Shown here: one piece after another, positions 1 to 11,224 of the stretch | Numbering within the stretch: position 1 is the first letter of the stretch | Layout of the letters: each line of letters starts with the position of its first letter | DNA from: Cristatella mucedo | Taxonomy: Eukaryota; Bryozoa; Phylactolaemata; Cristatellidae | Length of the DNA stretch: 60,000 nucleotides | Direction: 5' to 3' | Assembly: GCA_009760855.2 (NCBI GenBank) | Contig: WPIO01000004.1 | Span: 12,414,501-12,474,500, forward strand | Translations under genes and position numbers: made by a program | The notes under the pieces: generated by a model | Database searches by the model: none | Told to the model about the DNA's origin: nothing | Seen by the model: only the letters and a program-made list of their open reading frames with translations

Positions 1-380
1 CAAGTTCTTTGGAGAAAGTGCATTTAGTTCGTATGCTCCCAAAGCCTGGAACTCATTCCCGACTTGCGTCAGAACATCCCCCTGACTTGACCATATTTAA
101 AAAGAACTTAAAAACACACCCATTTAGGACAGCATTTGGTGGGTCCCTGTGATTCGTCCTTCATGTGCCTATGCGTGCTGACACTGCATGCTGTCACTAA
201 CCACATTTGCATGCTGACCTTGTGCATATCATCCCTAACCATGTTATTCATGTTGTTTATCAAGCATGATATTACTCACCATTTAATCGCGTTTCCCTTT
301 GCAAAAAATGTAAAGCGCATAGAAAGAGATTGAGTTTTCCGAAAGCGCTTTAGCAAGTGAGTTATTATTATTATTATTAC
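1..380 (+). mobile_element. LINE family A, 3' end fragment
   Basis: This is the 3' end of an L2/CR1-type non-LTR retrotransposon. It begins inside the C-terminal coding part (translates to a 'PKAWNSFP' block seen in every A copy) and runs through the 3' untranslated region. It ends at the conserved hairpin and an ATT trinucleotide tail at about 364-379. It is cut by the window edge. Confidence 0.8.
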
Positions 381-855
381 ACTGCACAGAAAATGGCTTT
401 TGACTTTTCTTAAGAAATGCGTGCTGGCTCCACCGATACTCCTCGTTTGGCCGTCCCTCTGGTAAACCTCAAATTCGTTGGAAGTATTCCATTTGTTCCA
501 ATGCGAGTTAAGTCTCAAACTCTCTACCGACGTACGTCATGGAATTTCCCTACTTGAGAAAATTTGTGCAATTTGTGCAATACTAAAAGTCAGTAGATTT
601 CCTAATGCAAATGCTTCTTTATTATAAATCTGTGTATGTGTGCTTGTGGGTGCAACCATTACGCGCCGTTTACATTACGAAACAATTAATGCTTTTTCCA
701 GTTTGATAATGTGCCTAGAAGCAGAATAGCTCTCATATAGACTATATACATTTTCTATGATTACTATTATTGTTACTATTATATTTTTAGCCCTCGTCTT
801 CGCGCGAATGTGCAAAGACAAATGATTCATCATCTAGTAGCACCATGTTGCACAA
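381..855. other. AT-rich stretch without recognised feature
   Basis: No splice-supported coding sequence or repeat was recognised here. Only short chance reading frames are present. Confidence 0.4.
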
Positions 856-859
856 TTTT

Positions 860-1262
860 TGTGCTTAGTAAGTGCTATTTCCTAATTGGTCATGCTTCCA
901 AATTATGGAAAGGGCAATTATTGCTTAGAAACTTTGCTTATGTGACCAGGACAGGGACTAACTTAATTAATGAATTTTACTGGCTCACCAGGATTGACAC
1001 CATTTTGAAGTCTGCACTGACTTCCCTGCTATAGTCGCCACGCTACTAGGCACTCAACAAAAACATTCCACTTTGAGGTGAACAAAGTGAGCCATGCGCA
1101 GAGAGACGGGTACTGACTCGCCGTTACGAAACAGTGCGGTTTCTCGGTGGGATCAGTGTATATGAACAGGCGCAATTCATTCGGATCTTTGGCGATTCGT
1201 GTAGCCTTGAACGGACCGGCCTCATTGCTGCAGAAGCGCAAGCCCATCTTTCCGACCGAAGA
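860..1262 (-). repeat. Old duplicated segment, copy 1
   Basis: This segment aligns over several hundred bases with 19480-19860 plus 20250-20385. Shared blocks include 'atttcctaattggt', 'tgtgaccag' and, on the minus strand, 'GATGGGC' followed by 'ATGAATTGCG'. On the minus strand a 72-codon frame starts at an ATG in good context at 1247. It shows no known domain, and the sister copy is broken in that frame. It could be a gene-exon duplicate or an unclassified repeat. Confidence 0.45.
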
Positions 1263-1271
1263 AGTTGAACA

Positions 1272-1600
1272 TTAAACTCACTCCCGACTTGCGTCACGAC
1301 ATCCCCCTACTTGACTACACGTAAAATGAAATTAAAAACGCACCTATTCATAGCAGCATTTAGTGGGTCCCTGTGATTCGTCTTTCATGTGCTTATGCGT
1401 GCTGACACTGTGCATGCTGTCACTAACCACACTTGCATGCTGACCCTGTGCATGTCACCACTAACCATGTTATTCATGCTGTTTATCAAGCACGATACCA
1501 CTCACCATTCGATTGGGATTCATTTGCAGCAAATTTAAAGCGCCCAGAAAGAGATTGAGTTCTGTGAGGGCGTTTTATCAAGTGTAGCATTATTATTATT
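1272..1600 (+). mobile_element. LINE family A, 3' end fragment
   Basis: The fragment starts at the 'actcactcccgacttgcg' block (end of the reverse-transcriptase ORF). It runs through the GTGCTGACAC/GCATGCTG-rich 3' UTR, the hairpin (GCGCCCAGAAAGAGATTGAG...) and ATT repeats near 1588-1600. Confidence 0.8.
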
Positions 1601-2749
1601 ACGTCAAAAAAATAAGGCTCTTCAGTATTCTCTTACTTTACGATAAAAGATTCGTTTAAGGCCCCTGTACTGTTTTTATTCTAAGGATACTCCTACTTAC
1701 GGTTCTACTCATCTAGTTCTAAAAAAATCCGGGTAGCAGCGCAGAGCCTGCACGTACGTGTACGTCCAAAAGGGACTTTTTGTAGAGCAATAGCTCACTG
1801 TTTAAGGTATAAGGAATAATTAAAAATAAAATTTTTACCAAAAAAATAAATACGTTGCAATATATTACTTACTTGAGTTCAAACTCGTGTCACTGTCGTT
1901 AAAAGTAAGTACGTATTGCCGTGTCAGCAAACGCAGCACTCGATGCCGGCGAGGTTCGGCATTCAAAGGATAAGCAGCGTAAAAAAGTTATGCACGCATA
2001 TGCAAAGGAATCTGTTTAAAAACTTAAGCTTTGCCCCATGACTAGATTTTCAGCGTTCTCACTGGCATCACATCCGCTATGAGGATTGTGCGAAATTAGC
2101 TTCGCAGGAATAGTGCCGCTAAGTATAGGCTGCGGCCGGACTGAAGCCAATTTATTGGGGTCGCCAATTTCTGCTGCACCTAAGGTGAATCGTGAGGGCC
2201 CGAATAGAAACGTCGAGAGTTCAAATTTGAAAAAGGACGCCGCCACTTCTGCGTAGGAGCTTACGCGCGCGCCCGCACGCCGCGTCCGGTAACCGGATGG
2301 CTCCGGGACGCCCATAGCTCACGCTTTAGAGTCTATCTGCTTTCTAGCGTATAGGGTGAGCGCTCTATACTTTTTGTGCATTCACCAAAAAATATTGCGC
2401 ACGTCATAACCTCGTTAGTCGTTTACTTACCCGTAAGCTGCTCAAGCCCGCCGAACTGTTGCTCGCTTTTTTAGCTCTTACTGTTTCTTATGCACGTAGC
2501 CTCTCAAAAGTATGCATCAGCGTCAGCGACGCAGTGACAATTTTACGGCTGAGAATATCATCCGCTCTATACCACTTGTTTAACATACAGAAAGAGCTGT
2601 CATTAAGACAGTATGCGCCTACGCAGTTGGAAAAACAGTATATATTTGAAGACTGGATCTTCAATTTCGGAAGATCTCCAATTGCCAATGGACGCTTGGC
2701 GCCCATTTTGAAATGACCGCAGAGTTTCGACGTGGCCGCGACTGTCCAA
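1601..2749. other. Unannotated intergenic sequence
   Basis: No repeat family or convincing coding sequence was recognised. A 99-codon minus-strand frame at 2315-2016 has no visible domain or splice support. Confidence 0.35.
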
Positions 2750-3420
2750 CCGCATCACTCGCACGCATCACATTGGACGCTCTCTTGCAGTATGAAATGA
2801 CTCGCACTGCCGCCGCCGCTGCCGCCGGGCCGCTCGCGGGCCGCCAAACGACAGCGGCCACTCAACCCCCATCGTTGTAACGCTGTCAGCATCAGCCGGC
2901 ATCTCCTTCGCTTTGCGACTCGCAAGCGCGGATGCGAGGCCGGATGCACGAGAGCCACACGGCGTCAAGCTTGTCAGCGTCAGCATATGCGTACGCATGC
3001 GCCGACGTCGCTGAACGTCGCTCGCTGTCCAGCGTCTGAGCTCCGGAGTCCGAGGCACGACGAGCGACGAGCGATTAATAGATAGACCGCGCTGGAGCGG
3101 CGGGCGTTTGTCTAGACAGCGCGGCGAACGTGCGAGCTGAGTAGACGTCAAACCAGCGCCGGGTGCTTCGTCGCGCTCGACGCGTCGGCGGCATCGCTGC
3201 GCGCGCGCGCGCGCGCGCTCCGTGGCTACGCACCGGCGCCAGTGCTGCGGCCGCATTCGGAGCGGCAGCGAAGCCTCCGGCGGGCGGCGGCTGCGGCGGC
3301 TGCTTAACGACGTGTCGCATGTCGCTTCGGCGGCTCGACACGTGACCGCGACCGGCACCCACGAATTGCGGGCGTGAAATCTTTTTTTTCCCAGTCGGCC
3401 GAAGCGCGAGCGCCGCAGCG
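2750..3420. promoter_or_regulatory. CpG-rich block
   Basis: Dense CpG and a run of GC dinucleotides (about 3199-3218) resemble the CpG blocks at the starts of the two minus-strand genes in this window. Long frames on both strands here are arginine/alanine-rich products of GC composition, and no gene is claimed. It may be a promoter of a gene outside what I can resolve. Confidence 0.35.
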
Positions 3421-5480
3421 CTCGCGATATTTCAGTCGGCCGAAGCGTGGAGTGATGACTAAGTTACAGGTGAAAACCTCCAAGTCGCTAAAAGCAGATG
3501 CTACGGTAGCTTAGCGGAAGCTGCCCGCTTCCTTTCCGTCTGCGCGGACGGAAAATTATTCCTCCCTTATGCGCACTGTAGATTAATGCTCTCGCAACAG
3601 CATGTATGCAGAAGCAGGCAGAACACCAAAGCTGGCTTACAACGACATGTATTTTGCACTCCCCTTTGCCCTCTTAAAGACTTGCCGGACCCGATTTCCT
3701 TCATCTCCCGCAACGCTATCGGCCGAAATGTCGTCTCGCCGGACCGTCTTGGAAAATCGATGGCGCCTCGCCGCGCCAGTGCCCGCGAGTCGGTATTGAG
3801 CTCCGACAGACAACGGAATCCCGAAGCGTGAAATTGAGAGCCGCTCTGTCGCGCCGTGAAGAGAATGGCCGAGGCGTCGGCGCGGCGCGGCGCGGCGCGG
3901 GGCGACACTGAGGGAAGGTGTGCACTGCGAGCTAGCCTACAAGTGCGCGCAGCAAACGAGTCATACTTTGTCGCAATTCGTAGTCGATGCATTATTGATC
4001 AGAAAATTCATGAGCATTTCACGGTGCGGCAGTTTCATTTTATGCGCCTGCGAGGCCGAGATTTTCTGCGCCTGGCCGCGACATATCAGGAACACGCCCA
4101 GCTTCGGCCTTGCCAGCAGCGGCAGCGGGCTGGTTCTCGGGGGTGACTGAACGCGCAGTTTGTGCTGCTCAATTTGTCCGAAGAGCGGGGGAACGTTTGG
4201 TCAGGAGCCTTTTTGTGGAGAGAAGTCGGGCGTGACGCAAGCTAGAGCCTCACGCGCGGACTGTCGTGGACCAGAGACGGCGCGCTTCACCGGCTCGGCA
4301 TTGTGGAATCTTCGTGGCTTGTTTCACTGCGCGGAGGGCTGCAAACCGCGAGGATGCTAAAAAGCTGTTACGCACGTGCGTGAACTATTAGTGGGTCAAG
4401 CAGAGCGACTTTTCTTTTGCGTGGCTTGCCGCAGGTACAAACGAGGCTTCTCAGCTCAGCCCCTGGGCGGCAAGCACAGCACTTGCATAGGTGTTAGTCC
4501 TTGCCAATGCGTGACAAATGCCGGGGAAGCCTATGCCGAGAAGCGAGATTAACGACGTTTAGATGTAGCATCCCTGCATGCAGGTCTTCTGTCGGTATTT
4601 GAGCATGGCAGCAATACGTAAATAGTAACTTAGCAAGTCCGTATTGACAGTGTAAGGCAGTCCTTGCGACAGCCGCAGAGTGCTACACAAGTCCAGTCTC
4701 AGCCTTAGCGTACACAAACTCACAGTTCGACGCCAGAGCACAGCTGAAGTGCTTGGCTTGAATCGTAGGGCACGGCTACTCACTATGACTCACATGATAC
4801 CGACTTTCTATGCCGTCCACCTGTGGACTAACTAACTGACCGGATCTTTTCGAGTCAATGCAATTCAGGACTCGCAAAGTTCTAGTATATCTTGCCACTC
4901 ACAATCGGACGACGGACGCAGCACAGTGCCAGCACTTCACGGCCAAGAGCGACGCACCACTGCATCAGAAGACTCCGCGGAGAGCGCTCGGGCGATGGGG
5001 GGAAGGGCCTCCGGGCGTCGCATCGCGTGACGCCGCTCCGCCGCAGCTCTCCGCTCGCCTCCGAGCGCCGCTCGTGCGCCACGTCGCTCTCCGCATAAAA
5101 TCATTCTGAGCTCAGCCTGGAGAGCGGCTGCTTTCCAAACTCGCTTGGTTACGTAAGGGCCCATTTCGGTGAACGACGCTTGGCTGCAACCAAGGAAGTG
5201 CCTCGAGACGAAACCAGCGAAGAAACCTGCCGGCAGGCGGCTTATTGCAAGCGCGATGCGACAACAAATGGCGCATGCGTCGCGAATGCCGAGTCGCGGC
5301 GCGAGCTGCAGGCACATTTAATTTTTACGCCGCCCCGATCGGCTAGAAGGCAGGTCGCGTGCTGCCTGCGTTCGCCGACGCATCAGGACAAACGAGATCT
5401 GCCGTTTGACACTGCAGCACGCTCGCGACGAACCGGCAAAAATCGCGAACTGGGAGAGCGCCACTGTGATCTCGTCCGGT
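3421..5480. other. Unannotated GC-moderate region downstream of gene 1
   Basis: This lies 3' of the 6785-5736 reading frame. It may hold a 3' UTR or further exons of that gene, but no splice acceptor plus conserved coding sequence could be identified and no AATAAA was seen on the minus strand. Confidence 0.3.
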
Positions 5481-7150
5481 GGCCGACGAAAAACGCCCGG
5501 CGCGAGAAAGCGCCCCAAACTTAGCACGCGCTGGCGAGCCGTGCGCGCCCGCGCGCACGGCTCGCCGACGTTCGCTGCGCCGGCGGCGTCGTCGCCGCGC
5601 TCGTCCGCCGAGCGCCGCGGCCCCGCGCGCGCCTAGCGCTCAGCCGGCGGGCGCGGGGCGTCGTCGCGAGCCCGATCCGGCAGCTATATAGTCGCCGTCG
5701 ACGTCCGCTCAGCGGCCGCCGCTCCGCCGAGCGCGTCACGTGTGCGCCCTCATCCAGCGCCGCAGCTTTTCGTCGCACGCGCGCACCGTCACCGCATGCA
5801 GCCGCTTCGCCGCCTCGACCGCGCACGCCAGTCGCTCTTTCCTCAGCTGGGACACCTCGGCGGCAGTGAGCGCCAGGAAGGGCGGCAAGCCGTCGGGCAA
5901 GCCGCCGGTCGGAGGCGGCGGCGAGCTCGCTCTGCGACGAGCCGACTGCACGCTGCTGGCGTGCGCGGATGTCGCTGCACCGGCGGAGGTGGCGGCGTCC
6001 GGTGCGCTCTCGCGACGCCGCTCGCTGCGCGAGCTCGCCCACGTCGCCAGTCTTCGAGAGGCGGCGCGCGAGGCCGGCGCTGGCGGCGCGGCCGGCGGCA
6101 GGAGTCCGAGCACGCTCCGAGAGCGCGCGGCAGCGGCTCGCGCCAGTCGGCCGGGCGCGAAGCCGCTCGCCAGCGTCGCGCTGTCGAAGGGGTCGGCCGC
6201 CTTGGCCTTGGGCGGCGGTGACGGCGACGGCGACGCATCGACTGCTCGCTCTCTGCCGCCGTCTTCCTCAGCGTCCGAATCGAAGTCGGCACGACGGTCG
6301 CCCGCCAGCGGCCAAGTGGCAGCGGCGATATCGGCTGAAGGAGCGGACAGCCGCGGCGGGGCCGACGCAAGCACGCGCCTTTTCTCCAGCTTGAAGACGC
6401 GCACGGAGGCGTCATGGTTCATCAGCCACTGCTCTTTCGACTTACTCAGGTGACGCACCTGCCGCGCCAGCTGCCCGCTCTCGGCGCTGTTCCTCAGCGC
6501 CGAGCGCTGGTACATCTTGATCACGTGCTGTCGACTGGCCCGCTGCAGCAGCAGCTTTCGCGCACGCTCGTTAGGCGTCTGCTCTTCGTAGCCGAACTTG
6601 GCGCTCATCTCCGATGCGCCGCGCCGCCGACCGGCGTAGGCGTCTGCTCGCGGCCGCTCGCACTGGAGCGGCGACGGCGGCGCGAGCGTCTCCGGAGGCC
6701 GAGGCCGAGGCTCGAGGTCCGATCGACTGCTAACGAGCGAGGGAGAATCGCCGCTGGCTGGCTCGCTCGCTCGCTCGCTCGCCATTGTCCGGAGAGCGCG
6801 ACTATCGACTATCGGCTCGCAGCGGAGGCTCGATGGCGGTTCGATCGAGGCTCAAAAAATATTCGGCGGCGGCGACGACGGCGGCGGATGCGAATGGACG
6901 GCGGCGGCCTGCCGAGCGCTGCCCGGAAGCGCGGCGCTCGGCAGGCGCTCGGGCGCACCGAGGCGCTGGCGCGCTGGCGCCATGTCGCCGCCCGTTCGCG
7001 CGAGCTCGCGACCCCGGAGATGGCGGCGCTGGCGGCGAGGGAGTTGGCAAATCGTCATTTCCAGGAGCAGACGGTTGAATCCGAGTCGTCGGAGGCCGTC
7101 ACACTCCTGCCGTGCGTCCGGCTTCCTCTGTCGCCGACGAGTGTCGCACG
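5480..7150. promoter_or_regulatory. CpG island over the start of the 6785-5736 gene
   Basis: Very high GC with abundant CpG spans the whole first coding exon and about 350 bases upstream of its ATG. The upstream part (6786-7150) is the likely promoter. Frames on the opposite strand in this block are composition artefacts. Confidence 0.5.
5736..6785 (-). CDS. Hypothetical protein, 349 codons, CpG-island gene
   Basis: The product is not recognised. The frame begins at an ATG in good context (ACAATGG). A second ATG at codon 59 (MSAKFGYEEQ) is an alternative start and marks the beginning of the most protein-like part. Residues about 59-140 form a charged, probably helical stretch (FGYEEQTPNERARKLL, then VRHLSKSKEQWLMNHD). 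The middle (about 150-290) is serine/proline/alanine-rich with an acidic patch (DSDAEED). The end (about 305-349) is again helical and basic (VSQLRKERLACAVEAAKRL). There is no membrane segment or signal peptide. The frame may end at TGA, or the exon may splice at a weak GT just before it (ACAC|GTGACG). GC-rich composition inflates open frames, but the charged helical blocks and Kozak context argue for real coding. It could be a cytoplasmic or nuclear coiled-coil protein; that is inference only. Confidence 0.5.
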   Translation of the reverse strand: MASERASEPASGDSPSLVSSRSDLEPRPRPPETLAPPSPLQCERPRADAYAGRRRGASEMSAKFGYEEQTPNERARKLLLQRASRQHVIKMYQRSALRNSAESGQLARQVRHLSKSKEQWLMNHDASVRVFKLEKRRVLASAPPRLSAPSADIAAATWPLAGDRRADFDSDAEEDGGRERAVDASPSPSPPPKAKAADPFDSATLASGFAPGRLARAAAARSRSVLGLLPPAAPPAPASRAASRRLATWASSRSERRRESAPDAATSAGAATSAHASSVQSARRRASSPPPPTGGLPDGLPPFLALTAAEVSQLRKERLACAVEAAKRLHAVTVRACDEKLRRWMRAHT

Positions 7151-7574
7151 TCACGCGAATTCGCCGAGCGGCGATTGCAGCGCTGAGCCTGCTTCGTCAA
7201 TCGATGGGCGGCGTTCTACGGGTGCGAACAAAGTAACTGGGTGGTTCGCAGCTGCAGCTTGCGAAGAGAGCGCTAAAAATGCCACCCGGGGGCAGCCGGT
7301 CTGGCCAAAACGCTCTCGCCCGCAAATCCCGAGAAAGAAAATTGCGATTTGTGCTTGGAGAAATTCCGTCCGAATTCGTGTTTCGCTCAACGCTGCCGTA
7401 GCAAATTGAACTATAACAACTTTAAAAAAAATTCGGCCTGACGTGAACGGTGCGATGCGAAAAGTGTGCGAAGAGCGCCAGACGCTTCGTCGCAGCAGTC
7501 TGAAAAAGCCCGAAATCCACCACTTGTACATCACGACGCTTAGTGGATGACGCCAATTCTTCTTACGCATCCAT

Positions 7575-7665
7575 TAATAATTACAATAATAAAACTTGAT
7601 ATAGAGCGCCCATTGAGAACTTAATCTCTTTCTAGGCGCTTTACATTTGCTGCAAAGGAAAGACT
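7575..7665 (-). mobile_element. LINE family A, 3' tail part split by a solo LTR
   Basis: The AAT-rich tail and hairpin (AGCGCCC...AGGCGCT) continue to '...gcaaaggaaagact'. The same element resumes at 8389 after the 723-base LTR insertion. Confidence 0.8.
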
Positions 7666-8388
7666 TGTACCCAGGCTGGGTTCGGTTGGCTGGGACCGGA
7701 CGGCTATAATGAGGGTTAGGGTCACCGGCTAGGCCAGGGTCGGACCAACGGCACGCGTGGTGACTTGAGGTCACCGGGGCTCTTGGGTAGGAGAAGGTGG
7801 CCAAGTCAGTCGTGGTGTTGAAGGCTCCCGGTCTCGCCGAGTTACGCACCTGGATTCGTGCAGGCGTGCTCCGGCGATGCTGCCACGCACGCAAGGGAAC
7901 GAGTACCCAAGGCCCGAGCGGAGCTGGATAGCTCGCTCGTTGTTGACTTGTATATTCCGCGTTCCCCGTGCAGCGTGTTCGTGACCCCCCCGTGTGTTGG
8001 CGTCTTTCGGTCGAAGCTCACGACTGTGGTAGTTGTCGAATCGGACTAGCCAAGCAGTTACTCAGCCAGCCGGTTTTTGGACGGCGTACGCTCGTACTGT
8101 TGGATTCGGAGTCGGTACAACGACAGGACTGCAGAAGCCGACTGACCCCAACTAACACGTTTGTTCGCGCTTGCTGCGTCGTCTTGCGCCCCGATAGTGT
8201 ACTGTGTATAGGACCTGTAGAGACTTGCCTAGTTCCCCTGTTGTTGTTGGCGCAAGCGTTATTATAAAGAGGTTTACCCTGAAGGCCACTCGTCTTACCC
8301 TAGCTTGGCGGCATAGCGAGCGGCAGCGTGGTCGGAGAATGGCGGGGTTTGGCGGGAATTAGCCTCTGACCCCTGGAGCTTGGTTACA
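7666..8388. mobile_element. Solo LTR of an LTR retrotransposon
   Basis: The block interrupts a LINE A copy and is flanked by the 4-bp duplication GACT (7662-7665 and 8389-8392). It begins TGTACC and ends GGTTACA, the usual TG...CA LTR borders with short inverted ends. A TATA-like TATAAAG lies near 8263. Removing it restores the LINE 3' UTR, as judged against the LINE copy ending at 53395. No internal region or second LTR is present, so it is a solo LTR. A 4-bp duplication is compatible with several LTR superfamilies, so I do not assign one. Confidence 0.8.
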
Positions 8389-10350
8389 GACTATCGTATG
8401 GTTAGTGGTTGCATGCTCAATACACAGCAAGAGTAACGTGGTTAGGGGTAACATTCACATGGTCAGCATGCAAGTGTGTTAAGTGGCAGCATGCAAAGTG
8501 TCAGCACACAAAAGCACATACAGGACGAATCACAGGGACCCACTAAGTTCTTTTTGAATGTGGTCATGTCGGGGGATGTTCTGACGCAAGTCGGGAGGGA
8601 GTTCCAGGCTTTGGGAGCATACGAACTAAATGCACAGTCTCCAAAGGATTGGAGGTTTGTACGAGGTATAGGTAAACACACAGATTCCGAAAACTGGTGG
8701 TACGATGCTTGGCCTGGTGGTGAATTAGACCTAATAGGTAGGCTGGAGCTAAAGAATGAAGGGAACTGAATGTGAGTGACAAAACCTCGAAGTCGATCCG
8801 TTGCTTGACTGGTAGCCAGTACAGATCGGCGAGAAGTGGTATGATATGGCAACTGCCACGCTCACGACAGATAAGCCTAGCTGCAGAGTTTTTCACCAGC
8901 TGTAAGCGCCTGATTGCACATGCCGGTAGACCAGCAAGCAGTGAGTTACAGAAGTCAAGGCGGGATTTCACAAATGCATGGACCAATTTATATATTGAAT
9001 CCATTTCTAAATTTTAGCCCAAATTTTAGCAATGTTATATAGCTAAAAGTAGGCAGACTTGATTGTGGAGCTGATGTGGTCGTCTAACGAAAGGTCACTT
9101 TGGAAGATGACGCCGAGATTTCGTGCAGATTCAACGGGAGATATGCCGGAACAGCCGATTTTAAGTGTTAGTCTTTCCAATTTCTGAATCACACTTGATT
9201 TGCCCATAGCTAGTAAGTTGGTTTTATCATCATTCAATTTAAAACAAATTTTCTGCCATCCATGTGCGGATGTCATCAATGCATGCAGCTAGGGAGTTGA
9301 GAGAATTCGACGTGCTGGAGGGATCAAAGCAAAGATAAAACTGCGTGTCACTGGCATAGAAGTGAAAGCCTAGATTGTATTTGGCAAACACATCGGCAAG
9401 AGAAAGAGTATAAACCGTTAAAAGAACAGGACCAAGCACGGAGCCCTGAGATACTTTATAGTTCAGAGGTTCCTCGGATGATCTATGCCCATTCACATCA
9501 AAATTCTGGAGTCTCCCGCTGTGATAGGACCTGAACTGTTGCAATACAGTGCCAGTGATGCCCAGGCGAGATGAGAGGCGCTCAAGAAGGACTTGGCGAT
9601 CGATAGTATCAAAAGCTGCCGAAACGCTCGAGCAAAACAAGCAGAGATACTCTATTCATGTCTGCATTCCTAATTAGGTCGTTGTACACCCGAAGCAATG
9701 CTGACTCTGTGGACGGATTAGCTCTAAAACCAGACTGGAACTTACTAACAAGGTGTGAGGTTTCGATATATGAGTTCAGCTGTTTTGCCACGACTCGTTC
9801 CAGTGTCTTTGGTAGGAATGGAAAAAGGAATGCTGGGCGGTAGTTGCTTAAGTTCTCTTGGTCTAGTGTCGCTTTCTTGAGCAGTAGCCAGACTACAGCC
9901 TTTTTGAGAGGTGCTGGGATCTGAGGCTAATGGCATATTTACCATGTTGTGTATGCATGACAGCAGCAGATCAATGCATCTTAGAATCAGGAAAGTGGGA
10001 ATAGGATCCAAAGGACTAGTCGCCTTCTTCGAATGGGATATGAACTTCAGGACGAGGTCACTAATGACCTTCTTGAACGTAGACACTGAGGTGGTGCAGG
10101 AATTGAGAGACAACATTCTAGAGGAGATGCTGCCATCGTAGGGATGGACTCCCTGATCTTGTCTATCTTCTGAACAAAGTAGCGAGAGAAGCAATAGGCT
10201 GGATCGTCACAGGGATCATTAGGTAAAAAGCTAACCTGGGAGCAGTAGAGGAGATGCTTGATCGTCGACATCAGCATTTTTGGACTGTGCTTTCTGTGAT
10301 TCAACAAGATTTTTCTAGAAGCTAGACTTGGCCTTTGCTAGGATTGATTG
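8389..10350 (-). mobile_element. LINE family A, longest copy (reverse transcriptase, decayed)
   Basis: On the minus strand from about 10350 to 8389 the pieces translate, in order, into the linker before RT (NDPCDD, SPLDPIP), RT block 1 (KQLNSY, FQSGFRA), the RT palm ([23 protein letters not shown]), the catalytic box and the C-terminal thumb-like region. The catalytic box reads YASD instead of YADD, so the enzyme would be inactive even without the frameshifts that split it. This is L2/CR1-type organisation, known from the family. The 5' endonuclease part is missing. Confidence 0.85.
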
Positions 10351-11083
10351 GTACGACCGTTGACGTACGGTTGTATTCATGGGCTGATGCTGCTAGCCCG
10401 TATAGCGAGCACACTAACCCGTGTGCAAGTTCGCGACCTGGGAGCCGCTAATTCTGGTACAGAAGCAGAGCACTTCAAACTGCTTCGAGGGAAGGCTGCT
10501 TTCCGGCAGCGCCTCCTCAATGCTACCGGAGCTGCGATACAGACTAATTTAGACGCACTTAAATTAAAAGGCACGTGCATCGACTGACGCAAGAGCGATT
10601 ATATGGTTGCTTCTATGCCAGCCAGTCTCTATCAACCTACTTCAGAGCATTTGTCTGTCCATTTGTTCATACATGGGTAAGCATTTACTACAATCAGGTG
10701 AACTTCGAGGGGCAATTAACTATTTCACTGTTACATTATCGAGGTTTGTGTGCAAAAGCGTTTGGGAGGATCCGCTCGAGCAACAATTAGGCTCTGTCAG
10801 AAAGTAGGGTTTACAGTACACTATTCAGTGCTGCCTGCGACGGACTATGCAGAGTCACCCGTGGGTGCTGCGAGAACTTGCCCAGCGACGAGCTAATGAG
10901 AAGCAAGGCATCAAGCTTAAGCAAGCATGCACAAACATTCAGGTAACATGCTTAGATAAGCATGCAAATCCCACGGGCAGACAATCGGGACAGCTGGTTA
11001 GTAGTAGCCTTTGTCAGAAGCGTGCGCTGAATATCGTGTGCAAGAGAGCACGGAATGCACGCGGAAGGAAAGATAAGCTCACT
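10351..11083. other. Unannotated sequence between LINE A and a minisatellite
   Basis: Frames of 70-130 codons occur but none shows a recognisable domain or splice support. Confidence 0.3.
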
Positions 11084-11173
11084 GGGATGCCAGAGTTCGC
11101 TAAGAGGAACACTGGTATGCCTGAGTTCGCTGAGAGGAACACTGGGATGCCTGAGTTCGCTGAGAGGAACACT
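11084..11173 (+). repeat. 30-bp tandem repeat, three units
   Basis: Three consecutive 30-base units (tgggatgccagagttcgcta... then near copies) differ at a few positions. In one plus-strand frame each unit encodes the decapeptide GMPEFAERNT. The unit length is a multiple of three and the frame stays open, but no gene could be built around it. Confidence 0.75.
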
Positions 11174-11224
11174 TGCGTCTTTAGCAGAGACTCACATGCT
11201 GCAAAAGAAAAGCAGTCAGGTGGC

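Noticed and set aside
5521-6042. A 173-codon minus-strand frame in the same CpG island
   Set aside because: Overlaps gene 1 in another frame and is almost entirely arginine, alanine and serine.
6414-7409. A 331-codon plus-strand frame opposite gene 1
   Set aside because: Arginine/alanine-rich product of CpG-island composition, antisense to a better supported frame, with no conserved motif.
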